In this document: piece by piece, positions 34,755-43,438 of the stretch | Layout of the letters: each line of letters starts with the position of its first letter | Numbering within the stretch: position 1 is the stretch's first letter | Assembly (NCBI GenBank): GCA_002480525.1 | Contig: DLCH01000004.1 | Coordinates: 1 to 63,520 of the forward strand | Source: Gammaproteobacteria bacterium UBA7803 | GTDB lineage: Bacteria; Pseudomonadota; Gammaproteobacteria; Pseudomonadales; Azotimanducaceae | Reading direction: 5' to 3' | Length of the DNA stretch: 63,520 nt | Program-made: the position numbers and the translations under genes | The notes under the pieces: model-generated | Databases searched by the model: none | What the model was told of the DNA's origin: nothing | What the model saw: the letters and a program-made list of their open reading frames with translations, nothing else

Positions 34755-36257
34755 TTACCACGCCTCCAGGATGGTCTTGCGCTGCATCGGGTCGAGGCGA
34801 TTGATCGCCGGATCGTCGTAGAGCGAGTCGCCGCGCACGTCGGTGGTGGAGATCTCCTCGAAGATCCCGCCGCTCCGGCTGGCGAAGGCGTGGGGCGTGC
34901 CGCGTTCGATGAGCAGGGTGTCGCCCGGTGTGAGTTCCACCGTCTCACCGTCGCGCTCGACCGAGAGATCGCCCCACAGGAGCTGAAAGGTCTCCTCCTT
35001 GCGGGTGTGGCGGTGAGTCGGGTGGCTCTGCCCCGGCAGCATGATGCCGAGCTTCTTGCAGTACTCGCGGTTGAGCACGTGGATGAAGATGGCGCCCGTC
35101 TCGCGGAAACGTTCCATGCCGTAGTGGTGAGACAGCTCCACCTGATTGCCGTCGCCGGGTGCGATGCGGGCCTCGTACAGCATGCCTTTGGCGTCGTGCA
35201 GGAGCTCGCGGATGTCGGAGACGGGGTCCGCTGCCGGTTCCTCGCGGATGGGCTGGTGCTCGCCGTAGGCGCGGCTCGCCCGGTAGCTGGCCCGGTAGCG
35301 GCCGAAATCGCCGGAGCTGAGCTGACCTTCCTGGCGCGGCATGGCGAAGTACACGGCTCTGCCGCCGATCTCCTCGCCGGAGTCGATGCTGCCGGCGGCG
35401 TAGACGCCGCGAGCCAGATCGCGGATCGCCTGGCGCTCCGCCTCGGTGACCGTCTTCTCCTCCCCTGGTCCGCATATCTCCCGGGCTCGCAGCGCGGCGG
35501 CCACCCAGGCGTCCGCCTGCTCCGGGTTCACCGAGTACTTGTTCAGCTCGATGCCCTGGTCCGGGGCAGGGACGCCGACGTGGCGTTCCAGCAGATCGGC
35601 GCCTTTGGCCACCGCGGCGACCACCACCTCGGTGTTGTCCGGTGCCTCGTGGCCGGAGTAGCCGACGCGGATGTGCGGGTAACGGTTCTTCATCTTGCCG
35701 AGGAAGTTCATGTGCAGGCGTTCGTTCGGCGTCGGATAGATCGAGACGCAGTGCATGAGCGCGAAGTCCACGGCCCGGTGGCCGAAGAAACTCACGACCT
35801 TGTCGATCTCCGGCAGCGTCACCCCGCCGGTGGAAGCGATCACCGGCCTGCCGGCCGCCGCTACCGCCTCGAGCAGCGGCCAGTCGGTGGCGCTGCAGCT
35901 CGCGATCTTGAGTATCTCCACGTTCTGCTCCACGCATTTGCGCACGGAGATCTCGTCGAACGGCGTCACCACGGTCACCAGCCCCCGGCTGCGGGCATGC
36001 TCGATGAGCGTCCGGAACTGCTCGTCCGACAGCCGCGTGCCGAGAAAGCGCGGGATGTGCGGCACGTCGTCCCGGTCGCGGAAGTCGGGATGGATGAAGG
36101 TGTCGAGATCCCGGTACTGAAACTTCACCGCGGCGCGGATGCCGTGGCGCGCGGCGATGTCGCCCACGGCGTCGATGATGCGTTTGCCGTGCGCCACCGA
36201 GCCCTGGTGGTTGTTGGCGATCTCGAAGATGAACAGATCGTCGGCGAAACTACTCAT
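34755..36257 (-). CDS. N-acetylneuraminate synthase family protein with SAF and C-terminal cupin domains
   Basis: A 500-residue sialic-acid-synthase-like enzyme. The NeuB TIM barrel covers about 8-265 (FEIANNHQGS, AVKFQYRDLDTF, KIASCSATDWPLLEAVA, HCVSIYPTPNERLH, GYSGHE, LERHV). A SAF/antifreeze-like segment follows (about 280-320, RGVYAAGSIDSGEEIGG). The extra C-terminal 130 residues form a cupin with PTHRHTRKEETFQLL (H415, H417, E421/E422) and GTPHAF (H456) as metal ligands. NeuB enzymes condense an amino sugar with phosphoenolpyruvate to make a nine-carbon acid sugar. The cupin may modify or isomerise a sugar, but its role is inferred only. It overlaps the cytidylyltransferase gene by 4 bp. 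Confidence 0.87.
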   Translation of the reverse strand: MSSFADDLFIFEIANNHQGSVAHGKRIIDAVGDIAARHGIRAAVKFQYRDLDTFIHPDFRDRDDVPHIPRFLGTRLSDEQFRTLIEHARSRGLVTVVTPFDEISVRKCVEQNVEILKIASCSATDWPLLEAVAAAGRPVIASTGGVTLPEIDKVVSFFGHRAVDFALMHCVSIYPTPNERLHMNFLGKMKNRYPHIRVGYSGHEAPDNTEVVVAAVAKGADLLERHVGVPAPDQGIELNKYSVNPEQADAWVAAALRAREICGPGEEKTVTEAERQAIRDLARGVYAAGSIDSGEEIGGRAVYFAMPRQEGQLSSGDFGRYRASYRASRAYGEHQPIREEPAADPVSDIRELLHDAKGMLYEARIAPGDGNQVELSHHYGMERFRETGAIFIHVLNREYCKKLGIMLPGQSHPTHRHTRKEETFQLLWGDLSVERDGETVELTPGDTLLIERGTPHAFASRSGGIFEEISTTDVRGDSLYDDPAINRLDPMQRKTILEAW

Positions 36258-36982
36258 GGGTCGTCGAACTCCTGGGAATTGTCGGGTTGCGTGCAGGCTT
36301 CGCGGGCGCGTCGGAAGTCCGCCTCGGTGTCGATGTCGAAGTTTTCGTTCATCAGGTAGCCGTGAATGCGCCGCCCGGTCATGGACCCCTGGTCGATCAC
36401 CACGTGCGCACGCACCGCGTCGATACAGGCGTTCTGCAGGTAGGCGGCGGGCAGTCGCTGGCGCGGCTGGTTGTACGCTTCGTTGCCGAGGTCGGCCACC
36501 GGCGTGAGGCGTCCGTCGCCGTCCCGCGTCCACATCTTGAACGGCGTCTCGGCTGCCGGCGCGACGCTGCGCACCGAATCGAGCTCGGGGTCGGCGGCCA
36601 GCAGCTCGATCACCCGGTCGATGTCGGCGGGATCCCGCCGCGGGTAGGTCGGCCGCAGATGCACCACGATATCCGGCTCCCAGCCCTCGTGGTCGCGCAG
36701 CCAGTCCAGGGCGTGGCGGAACACCACCAGGTCTGTGGCGTCGTCCGTGGCCAGCTCCGCCGGGCGTAGAAATGGCGTCTCCGCGCCGTACTGCCGGGCA
36801 ATGGCCGCGTACTCCTCGCTGTCGGTGCTGACGATCACCCGGTCGACGGACCTGGCCGCCAGCGCCTGCTCGATGGAGTGGGCGAGCAGGGGCTTGCCGG
36901 CGAACTCGCGGATGTTCTTGTGCGGCAGTGACTTGGAGCCGCTGCGCGCCGGGATGAGGGCCAGCGTGGTCACGGTGGTCAT
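36254..36982 (-). CDS. Acylneuraminate cytidylyltransferase family protein
   Basis: A 242-residue CMP-sugar synthetase. The N-terminal nucleotide-binding motif is ALIPARSGSKSLPHKN (8-23), with ISTDSEEY-like acidic residues (STDSEEYAA, about 52-60) and HLRPTYPRRDP. It transfers CMP from CTP to the nine-carbon acid sugar made by the next gene, giving the activated donor for glycosyl transfer. The sugar could be a neuraminate, legionaminate or pseudaminate type; no epimerase, aminotransferase or acetyltransferase is present nearby to decide. It lies 4 bp after the surface-carbohydrate gene and overlaps the synthase gene by ATGA. Confidence 0.9.
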   Translation of the reverse strand: MTTVTTLALIPARSGSKSLPHKNIREFAGKPLLAHSIEQALAARSVDRVIVSTDSEEYAAIARQYGAETPFLRPAELATDDATDLVVFRHALDWLRDHEGWEPDIVVHLRPTYPRRDPADIDRVIELLAADPELDSVRSVAPAAETPFKMWTRDGDGRLTPVADLGNEAYNQPRQRLPAAYLQNACIDAVRAHVVIDQGSMTGRRIHGYLMNENFDIDTEADFRRAREACTQPDNSQEFDDP

Positions 36983-36986
36983 GGGG

Positions 36987-38441
36987 CTACGGCTTCGCTT
37001 CCAGTCCGGTGCCGTCGATGCTGGCGGCGCGGCTCGCCAGTGCCTGGGGCTGGGGCCGCGTCACCCGGAAGACGAAGCGGGAGCGTCGCTCCACGCGCAC
37101 CTCCTGAAACCGGCCGAGCAGGCGGCGGAAACGCTCGATGCGCGCCTCGAGGTCCGCGGCCGAGATCTCTGGAAAGCGGTGGGCGTGATAAGCCGCGCTG
37201 TTGCGGTGGTTGGGCCTGCGCATGTTGAAGAGCTTCACGGCGGTGCGCAGGTTGGTCCCGAACCAGCCCAGCGCCAGCTTGTGCAGCGGCGGTCGCGGAG
37301 GCGTGCGGTCCGCGTAGCCGGCGTCCAGCAGCGTGTCGACCACGTGCTCCACTGCCAGCGGCCCGTCGGTGGACGCCAGATGGTGCGCGAACACACGCTC
37401 GCGGATCCTGGCGTCGATTTCGCCCAGCCGGCCCTCGACCATGGCGGAGAGCTTCGCGCGCACCTCATCTTCGGTGGCGGCCTGGTGGCTGAGGCTGTTG
37501 GGCAGCGGGTAGTCGAAGCTCTCCGACGTCACCGGCATGTAGCTCAGGGCCGGCTTGCGCAGCACGGCCGCTTCCACGGCGGTAGTGCAGCCGTTGTGCA
37601 GCAGCGCCTCCGCGGCGAGCAGCCAGGGCACGACGTTGCCCTCGTGCAGTACCTCGACGTTCGGCTGGTGACTCACCAGCCTGCGCCAGGTGTCGTGATC
37701 CTCGGACGGGTGTGGCCGGACGATGATGGTGTGCTCGGGAAACCAGTCTGCGAGCTTGGGGATCAGGAGCTGGAAATGCCGGCAGATGGTTTCGATGTGG
37801 GCCGCGTAGCCGCGCGCGAACTCGAGGCTCATGCCGCGTCCGGTACGGCCGACGCGGACCCCGTCCCTGTCGGCAGCAGGCTGCAGCAGAGCCAGTTCCG
37901 GAACGAACGGATTGACGAAGGGGAAGTTGGTGTTGACCAGAATGAACCGCCCGAAGCGGGCGCGCAGCGTTCGCACGTCGTCGTCGAAGAAGCCGGTGAG
38001 CTCGGGGCGCAGCATGTCCATTCGCGGGTTGCCGGTGACGTGAATCGGAACGCCGGTGTAGCCCTCGTAGCCGCGGAAGAGCTCGGCGTCGTCCTCGCCC
38101 CAGGCGAACAGCCGGTCGACCGCGGCGAAGGTTTCGGGCGAGTAGCGAAAGCCGTAGTACTCCGAGGACGAGAAGCGCACCAGACTCTCCTCGTCCCAGG
38201 CCACGATGTCGTGGCCCAGATTGCTGAGAAGCCGGAACATCAGGGTGCTGATGGAGCGCAGGCTCTTTGCCACGAACACGCCGCGGGGGATGAAAGGCAG
38301 GGCGAAGTGAACGTAGGTGCGCGAGCCCAGCGTCACGTCGAAGCCGCGCTCGGCAGCCACGCAGGCCATCAGCAGCTTGGCATCGAGCTCCCGGACCTGG
38401 TTTTCGACCGGCAGAATGAGGGTCGGATTGCGTGAACTCAT
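36987..38441 (-). CDS. Surface carbohydrate biosynthesis protein
   Basis: A 484-residue protein of the surface-polysaccharide family often found next to nonulosonic acid genes. The N-terminus (PTLILPVENQVRELDAKLLMA, split here by its length into PTLILPVENQ and VRELDAKLLMA) and the blocks SNLGHDIVAWDEESLV, ITVTGNPRMD-like VTGNPRMDMLRP, IIVRPHPSED and LLHNGCTTAVEA are characteristic. These resemble capsule/CMP-sugar glycosyltransferases of GT-B fold. It probably transfers or assembles the CMP-activated acid sugar onto a glycan. Its stop lies 4 bp before the cytidylyltransferase start. A 117-bp gap separates it from the gene upstream. Confidence 0.85.
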   Translation of the reverse strand: MSSRNPTLILPVENQVRELDAKLLMACVAAERGFDVTLGSRTYVHFALPFIPRGVFVAKSLRSISTLMFRLLSNLGHDIVAWDEESLVRFSSSEYYGFRYSPETFAAVDRLFAWGEDDAELFRGYEGYTGVPIHVTGNPRMDMLRPELTGFFDDDVRTLRARFGRFILVNTNFPFVNPFVPELALLQPAADRDGVRVGRTGRGMSLEFARGYAAHIETICRHFQLLIPKLADWFPEHTIIVRPHPSEDHDTWRRLVSHQPNVEVLHEGNVVPWLLAAEALLHNGCTTAVEAAVLRKPALSYMPVTSESFDYPLPNSLSHQAATEDEVRAKLSAMVEGRLGEIDARIRERVFAHHLASTDGPLAVEHVVDTLLDAGYADRTPPRPPLHKLALGWFGTNLRTAVKLFNMRRPNHRNSAAYHAHRFPEISAADLEARIERFRRLLGRFQEVRVERRSRFVFRVTRPQPQALASRAASIDGTGLEAKP

Positions 38442-38558
38442 GCAGAGGCTCTTGCTAGAAACCAGACGAGAATCGGCGTCGCCGGATCCTCAGGGATCGA
38501 GCGACGCTTGCCCGTTCGAACGAGAGGGTCACGGAACGGGAAATCTGTCGCAGGATTC

Positions 38559-39755
38559 TCATTCGGCGTCCAGCCGCGCCAGAACCCTGGGCAGACCGAC
38601 GGCGCTGGCCAGGAGGCCCAGCAGCACCTGCAGGCCCGGCCGCCAGGCGAGATCCAGCGGCCTCGCGGACGCCAGCGGCCGGGTGTCGCCGGCGCCGCTC
38701 TCCAGCCACACCCGGCGCGCCTCGCGGCGCAGGGTCACCGGCACACGTTTGACCGGATAGGTGCGGGACCAGGCGTCCAGGCGGTGCATGAACAGCTCCG
38801 CCCGCTCGTCGGACTCCGGAACCACGGTGAAGGACATGCCCGGCACCCCGGCGATGCCGATCTGCAGTTCCCCGCCCCGGCGCCGGGCCCGGCACAGGAT
38901 GCGCAGCGGCGTATTGAGCAGCAGGTCGGGACACAATACGTCGCCCTCCAGGTCGAATGCTGGCGCAGCCGGGGTCTGCTCCGGTGCCTGGTAGCGGACG
39001 GCGCCGCGCGCCTGCAGACCCGCAGCGTTCTTGTGCCATTTGCGCAACCCGGACCGGGCGCTCCACAGTCGTCCGGCATCCTGGTAGCGCGGGTCCACCA
39101 GCACCTCGAGCTGCTCGTAGCGGTCAGGGTCGTTCAATGGGTCGGCACACAGCGTTTCCGGGTCGTCGACGCGCTCTCCGGCGGCCTCGAGCGGACCCTC
39201 GATGGATTCCTGGAACAGCGCTCTGGACCAGATGCCGGGGTTGAACGAAACACGGCTGCGCGGTACCAGCGACACGTACCAGCGGGGTCCGTAGCGGCGT
39301 TCGTGCGCCGAGAGAGCCCGCTGCTTGGTCAGGAGGTCGCCCGGACACCGCTGCAGTCGCCCGCCCAGTCGGTTCTTCGACAATCGCAGGCGCAGTGCCG
39401 TCAGCAACTCGGCGCCCGGCCCGCGATCCTGCAGCGCCCAATCGTCCTCGAGCCAGATCACACCTGTATGACATTGGTCGAGCAGTTCACCGGCCCGCCG
39501 CGCCAGCCTTCTGCTCGCCCGGAAGAAGCAGCCGGGGCCGGGCTCGTGCAGCACTTCCAGGTCGACGTTGGGTACGTCGAGGAGGCGCTGGAGCTGCGCG
39601 GCGGTTTCCGCCGCCGTGTAGCCGTTTCCCACGTCGTCGATGTTGACGAGCCATTTGACGGAAGCGTCTCCGATCAGCATCAGATGGCGGCGGAACAGCT
39701 CGGCGTGGAGATCCGGACGGGTAATCGCGGCGGTGAGTATGAGGTAGTCGTACAC
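38559..39755 (-). CDS. Glycosyltransferase-like protein of the glycan cluster
   Basis: A 398-residue protein with a GT-A-like first half. YDYLILTAAITRP starts a first beta strand, NIDDVGNGYTAA lies in the nucleotide-binding part, and VIWLEDDWAL (about 98-107) provides a DxD-like EDD motif for a divalent metal. FNPGIWSRALF and DDPETL follow. The C-terminal third is basic and without a recognised fold. No exact family is recognised. Its place between a dioxygenase gene (7 bp away) and the surface-carbohydrate gene, all on one strand, makes a sugar-transfer role likely. Confidence 0.65.
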   Translation of the reverse strand: MYDYLILTAAITRPDLHAELFRRHLMLIGDASVKWLVNIDDVGNGYTAAETAAQLQRLLDVPNVDLEVLHEPGPGCFFRASRRLARRAGELLDQCHTGVIWLEDDWALQDRGPGAELLTALRLRLSKNRLGGRLQRCPGDLLTKQRALSAHERRYGPRWYVSLVPRSRVSFNPGIWSRALFQESIEGPLEAAGERVDDPETLCADPLNDPDRYEQLEVLVDPRYQDAGRLWSARSGLRKWHKNAAGLQARGAVRYQAPEQTPAAPAFDLEGDVLCPDLLLNTPLRILCRARRRGGELQIGIAGVPGMSFTVVPESDERAELFMHRLDAWSRTYPVKRVPVTLRREARRVWLESGAGDTRPLASARPLDLAWRPGLQVLLGLLASAVGLPRVLARLDAE

Positions 39756-39762
39756 GCGGGCG

Positions 39763-40593
39763 TCAGGACTCGATCTCGAGGGCGGTCAGCAGCTCCGAGG
39801 CGTGGGCCGGCCATTTGTCGTTCACGTTCAGGTCCGCCATCACCCCACGATCCAGCGCCTCGCACCAGTGCACCGGGCTCGGCAGCAGACACAGGGTCAG
39901 GGCGTAGCGCGGTGCGTGGGTCGGCAGGATGCCCCGGTGCAGCACCCGGGCGGGCTGGAACACCACGCCGTCGCCGGCATGCAGCGGTTGCCGGCGCGGG
40001 GTGATCGGCCGCCCGGCTATGCGCGCCAGCCGCTCGACGTCGGCAGTGCGGTGGCGGGTTCTACCGAACACGTAGCCCCGCCGGGCGACGCCCTCGGTGT
40101 CCGCCAGGTCGATGAACTCGGTGTTGCCGCCGTGCTCCGGCGTGCCGTTCAGATAGACGAGCAGCTTCAGATGCGCGGCAGGCCCCTTGTCGCAGTGCCA
40201 GCGGAACGACACCGTCTGCCGCTCGGGGTCCGGTGGGGTAACCGTGACGCTTATCCAGTACACGAGGTATTCGCTTGCGAAAAAGCCGGTGAGCATAGCA
40301 TCCACTTCCGGCGTGAGCACGGCGTCGAGCAGCACACGCCGCGCTCTGTCGTCGAGATGGTAGCCGCGCAGATTCGCGTTGCCCTTTTTGACGGTCGTCT
40401 GATCGTCAGCGCTGACCCGGCACAGCAGTTCCCTGGCCCGCCGCGGGCTCAGCACCGACAGGTACTCGAATCCCCGGGCGCGGAGGGCCGCGTCCTGCCG
40501 GGTCTCAGCGTGGCGCCGAAAGCGGGTGCGGCAGACGGTGCCATAGGGGCCGAAGCCGCGTTGCTCGTCGAATTCCCGGAACACGCGCGGCAC
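39763..40593 (-). CDS. Fe(II)/2-oxoglutarate dioxygenase-like protein in glycan cluster
   Basis: 276 residues from a GTG at 40593. The iron facial triad is visible as H133 and D135 (FRWHCDKGP) and H219 (RVLHRGILP), with R229 (HAPRYALTL) as the 2-oxoglutarate anchor, in a double-stranded beta-helix (LLVYLNGTPEHGGNTEFI, PLHAGDGVVFQP). The true start is unclear. The in-frame stretch upstream (LRPRLLDRIYKPLLDPQR) looks protein-like and begins at a CTG (40647) 5 nt after a perfect AGGAGG, whereas no ATG exists in this frame before a TAG. It may hydroxylate a sugar or lipid of the glycan. It lies between two glycosyltransferase genes. Confidence 0.75.
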   Translation of the reverse strand: MPRVFREFDEQRGFGPYGTVCRTRFRRHAETRQDAALRARGFEYLSVLSPRRARELLCRVSADDQTTVKKGNANLRGYHLDDRARRVLLDAVLTPEVDAMLTGFFASEYLVYWISVTVTPPDPERQTVSFRWHCDKGPAAHLKLLVYLNGTPEHGGNTEFIDLADTEGVARRGYVFGRTRHRTADVERLARIAGRPITPRRQPLHAGDGVVFQPARVLHRGILPTHAPRYALTLCLLPSPVHWCEALDRGVMADLNVNDKWPAHASELLTALEIES

Positions 40594-40674
40594 CCGCTGC
40601 GGGTCCAGCAGCGGTTTGTAGATGCGGTCGAGCAGTCGTGGACGCAGACATACCTCCTGGAGGGGACGCGGACT

Positions 40675-41799
40675 CTAGGGGACGACGACGCCGGCGGTGG
40701 GCACGTTGGCCGGCACGGGTCGTGACGCGATCGAGGCAGGTTCGAGCCATCGGGCGTAGACGTCATCGAGTACAGATGCGCAGCGTTCGATCGCGAACAG
40801 CCGGCGTCCGCGCTCGCGACCCTTCTGCGCGAAGCTCTGCCTCCGGGCTGGATCATCGATCAGCCCCTCGAGTGCCTCCGCCAGGGCGGTGGGGTGACAC
40901 TCGGCCGTGACGGCGCTGTCACCGACCACCTCGGGTAGCCCGCCGCTGCCGGAGGTCACCAGCGCCGCACCGCCGGCGAAGGCCTCCAGAGCCGTGCGGC
41001 CGAACGGCTCGTCATAGCGGGATGGCACCACCGCGATGGCGCTGCTCTCGAAGTGGCGCTGCACCTGCTCGTGGGGCAGGTCGTGCAGCATTTCGGCGCG
41101 TCCATCCAGCGCCGCTACGCTGCGCTCGGTGGATGCGGCGAACTCCGGCTCGTGGCCAGCCTCGGAGACGATCAGGGTGGCCTGCCAGTCGTCCCGGAGG
41201 ACCTGGGGAAGTGCCTCTACCAGCTCGGCGACGCCTTTTTCGCGGGCCAGACGGCCCACGTAGAGAATTTGCCGTTCGCGTTCAGCCTGTGGCCGCCAGG
41301 CGTCGAAGCGCAGTCCGTTGTAGGCGACGAACGCCGGCACGCGGACCTCGGGCCAATGCCGGCGAAACGCCACCCGGCAAGCGTGCGACACGAAGATGAG
41401 ACCGGCGAGGGACCGGTAGCGGCGAGCGCGCAGCAGTCGATCGACCCGGCCGCGCGGCGGCCGCTCGAAATTGTGGGTGTGCAGCAGCACCGGCGTCGCT
41501 GGCAGCGCGGCAGCGACGGCGGCTGCCGTGCGCAGGTGCTGATGCACCACCACGAGCTCCGGATCCTGCTCGCGCAGGCAGTCGATGATGGCCCGGATGC
41601 GTGGGCGATGACGCTCGTTGGGCCGGCCCACCGGCAGGCAGGACAGGTCCTGCGGAGGTTCCGCGACGGGCGGGGCGATCACGCCGGTGTCCGCCTGGAA
41701 CCGGCTGTGCCATACGAAGTCGCGCACGCACAGGTCGATGGAAGTGCCGCTGTGCGCGCCGAAGCGCGCATAGCGGGGCAGTACCAGGGCGAGGCGCAA
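40675..41799 (-). CDS. Glycosyltransferase family 4
   Basis: A 374-residue GT-B glycosyltransferase. N-terminal glycine-containing loop region FGAHSGTSIDLCV, central ILYVGRLAREKGVAELVEAL (about 177-196, start of the donor domain) and the EX7E motif in YDEPFGRTALEAFAGG (about 262-277) identify family GT4, whose members use nucleotide-sugar donors with retention of configuration. Donor and acceptor are unknown. It is the first gene of the glycan operon that runs down to 34755. Its stop is 28 bp before the possible CTG start of the dioxygenase gene. Confidence 0.9.
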   Translation of the reverse strand: MRLALVLPRYARFGAHSGTSIDLCVRDFVWHSRFQADTGVIAPPVAEPPQDLSCLPVGRPNERHRPRIRAIIDCLREQDPELVVVHQHLRTAAAVAAALPATPVLLHTHNFERPPRGRVDRLLRARRYRSLAGLIFVSHACRVAFRRHWPEVRVPAFVAYNGLRFDAWRPQAERERQILYVGRLAREKGVAELVEALPQVLRDDWQATLIVSEAGHEPEFAASTERSVAALDGRAEMLHDLPHEQVQRHFESSAIAVVPSRYDEPFGRTALEAFAGGAALVTSGSGGLPEVVGDSAVTAECHPTALAEALEGLIDDPARRQSFAQKGRERGRRLFAIERCASVLDDVYARWLEPASIASRPVPANVPTAGVVVP

Positions 41800-41804
41800 G
41801 TAGC

Positions 41805-42674
41805 TCAGTCCTCCTCGCAGCCGTCGCCCGTCTCGTTCAGGCAGAAACCGTCTTCCTCGGCGGCCACCTGGTTGCCGAAGCTGCCGTTGTCGCGCTGTTC
41901 GATGGCGATGATCTCGACCTTCGCGGGCGTGTTCTCGGGAAAGGTCGCGACGTAGTCCTCCGGGACGCTGACCGAGGTGACGTTGCCGGGCACGAGCACG
42001 TCGAAGATCTGAGCCGCCGCCAGCTCGTCGGCGGGCTCTTCGGCATCGACGTCGGGCTCGAGCACCACCTGGTAGGCCACGACTGGCACCATGCCGGCGC
42101 CGGAACCTCCCTCGGGCTCGCAGCGGCCCAGGTCGTCGCCGGGGGCCCAGCTGATCACGTTGTCCTCGAACGCCAGGTCCCGGGGTGCCCCGGGGAGAGC
42201 GTGGCTCATGATTGTCGAGCCCGCCAGCATGCCGCCACGGGGTTGCTTCACCCGGAAGTGATACTCGCCTTCAGGAAAGCGCTCTAGGAAGTGTCGGAGG
42301 GATACCACCTCATCTTCGTCCCAGTCGACGTCGTCGTTGCCGGCTTCGAACCAGCACGGCGGCTCCTCGCTCTCGAAGAAGAATTCGGTGACGGTCTGGC
42401 GGCGCAGCGGCCCGAGTCCGCCGGTCAGCATCAGCGGCCGGCCGCGGGGGCTGTATATCTTGGCCCATCTCCAGCCCTCCGCATCCAGTTTGGCGTGGAA
42501 GCCGATATCGCCGTCGGTGGCGTTGATCTCGATGTAGGCACGGCACGCATCGAGTCCGTCCTCCGTTCCCGGGCAGGGTTCGTCGGCGGCGGCCGGGAAG
42601 GCCGCTGCAGTGAGACCTGCGGCGGCAAGCCGGAGCCACGCGGGCGCGATTCGACAAAGGGCTTGTCCCATCAT
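41805..42674 (-). CDS. Conserved secreted protein of unknown function
   Basis: A 289-residue exported protein with a signal peptide (about 1-30, LRLAAAGLTAAAFPAAADE). The mature part starts CPGTEDGLDACRAYIEINATDGDIGFHAKLD in pieces (INATDGDIGFHAKLD is the best-conserved looking block). It continues with two beta-sandwich-like sections and a fibronectin-III-like segment (ISWAPGDDLGRCEPEG, VVAYQVVLEP, VTSVSVPEDY), and ends in an acidic, Cys-containing tail. It resembles a hypothetical family in marine proteobacteria. It is 5 bp upstream of the GT4 gene and could be the first gene of that operon, and is divergent from the module 2 sigma gene. Confidence 0.7.
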   Translation of the reverse strand: MMGQALCRIAPAWLRLAAAGLTAAAFPAAADEPCPGTEDGLDACRAYIEINATDGDIGFHAKLDAEGWRWAKIYSPRGRPLMLTGGLGPLRRQTVTEFFFESEEPPCWFEAGNDDVDWDEDEVVSLRHFLERFPEGEYHFRVKQPRGGMLAGSTIMSHALPGAPRDLAFEDNVISWAPGDDLGRCEPEGGSGAGMVPVVAYQVVLEPDVDAEEPADELAAAQIFDVLVPGNVTSVSVPEDYVATFPENTPAKVEIIAIEQRDNGSFGNQVAAEEDGFCLNETGDGCEED

Positions 42675-42724
42675 CTCGCAGTCCTCGGTTGAGTGGTCTG
42701 CGAAGTGGAGGGGTGGCGCCCGGA

Positions 42725-42757
42725 ATTTCTGTCGCTGTCGCCCCCGGCAACAGAAAT
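42725..42757. promoter_or_regulatory. Inverted repeat in divergent promoter region of module 2
   Basis: ATTTCTGT (42725-42732) and ACAGAAAT (42750-42757) are perfect inverted arms separated by 17 nt, an 8-bp dyad with about 25-bp centre spacing. A TATACT hexamer (42775-42780) lies downstream toward the sigma gene. The dyad sits in the 137-bp space between the secreted-protein gene and the sigma gene, so it is a candidate operator for either. Confidence 0.4.
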
Positions 42758-42811
42758 CGCCGGAAGCGCGCCTCTATACTGGCGCGAAGACGTAGATGAG
42801 GACCGTCCGGC

Positions 42812-43435
42812 GTGCCGTCGAACGAATCGGGGCCGCAACAGGATCTGGCGCTGGCCGAGCGCATGCTGCGCGGCGACGAGGCTGCCGTGAACGAATTCTG
42901 CAAGCGTTATCTGCCGAGGCTGTACCGATTCGCCCTGTATCGCGTGGCGACGCCGGAAGATGCCGACGACGTGGTGCAGATCGTGTTGAGCAACGCGGCG
43001 CGGAGGATCGAGACCTATCGCGGCCAGTCGACGCTGCAGGCCTGGCTGACGGGTATCTGCCGGCGCGAGATTTCAAAGCATCTCGCCAGCCTGGGAAGGC
43101 AGCCGGTGGTCAGCATGTTCCAGGGCTCGGCAGCCGACGAGGTCGCGGATCTGCCGGGTCCCGTCACCGATCGGCCGGACGAGCTGACGGCGAACGGTGA
43201 GCTGTCCCGGCTGGTGCACGAGGCGCTCGATCGCCTGCCGGAGCGTCAGGCCGCGGCCCTGGAGTTGATGTACGTGGACGGCTACAGCTCCAAGGAGATC
43301 GCCCGTCGGCTCGACGTCAGCGACGAGGCCGTGCAGTCGCTGCTGGCGCGTGCTCGCCGGGGATTCCGCGAGGTGTGTGATGACAGGATCGTCGAGGCGA
43401 TGGGGTCGGCCAACGGGGCCGGCGCCGAGGAGTGA
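42812..43435 (+). CDS. ECF-type RNA polymerase sigma factor (module 2)
   Basis: A 207-residue sigma-70 family protein starting at GTG. Region 2 is LPRLYRFALYRVATPEDADD with RIETYRGQSTLQAWLTGICRR, and region 4 is LPERQAAALELMYVDGYSSK with helix-turn-helix EIARRLDVSDEAVQSLLARAR. It shares the RIETYRG block with the module 1 sigma factor, so the two probably arose by duplication. The FecR-like gene begins 3 bp after its stop (GTG at 43439). Its receptor is probably the convergent gene at 44417-46861. Confidence 0.9.
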   Translation: MPSNESGPQQDLALAERMLRGDEAAVNEFCKRYLPRLYRFALYRVATPEDADDVVQIVLSNAARRIETYRGQSTLQAWLTGICRREISKHLASLGRQPVVSMFQGSAADEVADLPGPVTDRPDELTANGELSRLVHEALDRLPERQAAALELMYVDGYSSKEIARRLDVSDEAVQSLLARARRGFREVCDDRIVEAMGSANGAGAEE

Positions 43436-43438
43436 GAC

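Noticed and set aside
34667..34948. N-terminal extension of the Tat amidohydrolase
   Set aside because: The extra codons overlap the end of the NeuB-like gene in another frame and are Arg/Pro/Ser-rich; the strong ribosome binding site is at 34666.
39763..40657. ATG start right after the AGGAGG for the dioxygenase
   Set aside because: That ATG is in a different frame from the dioxygenase and spaced only about one base from the Shine-Dalgarno.
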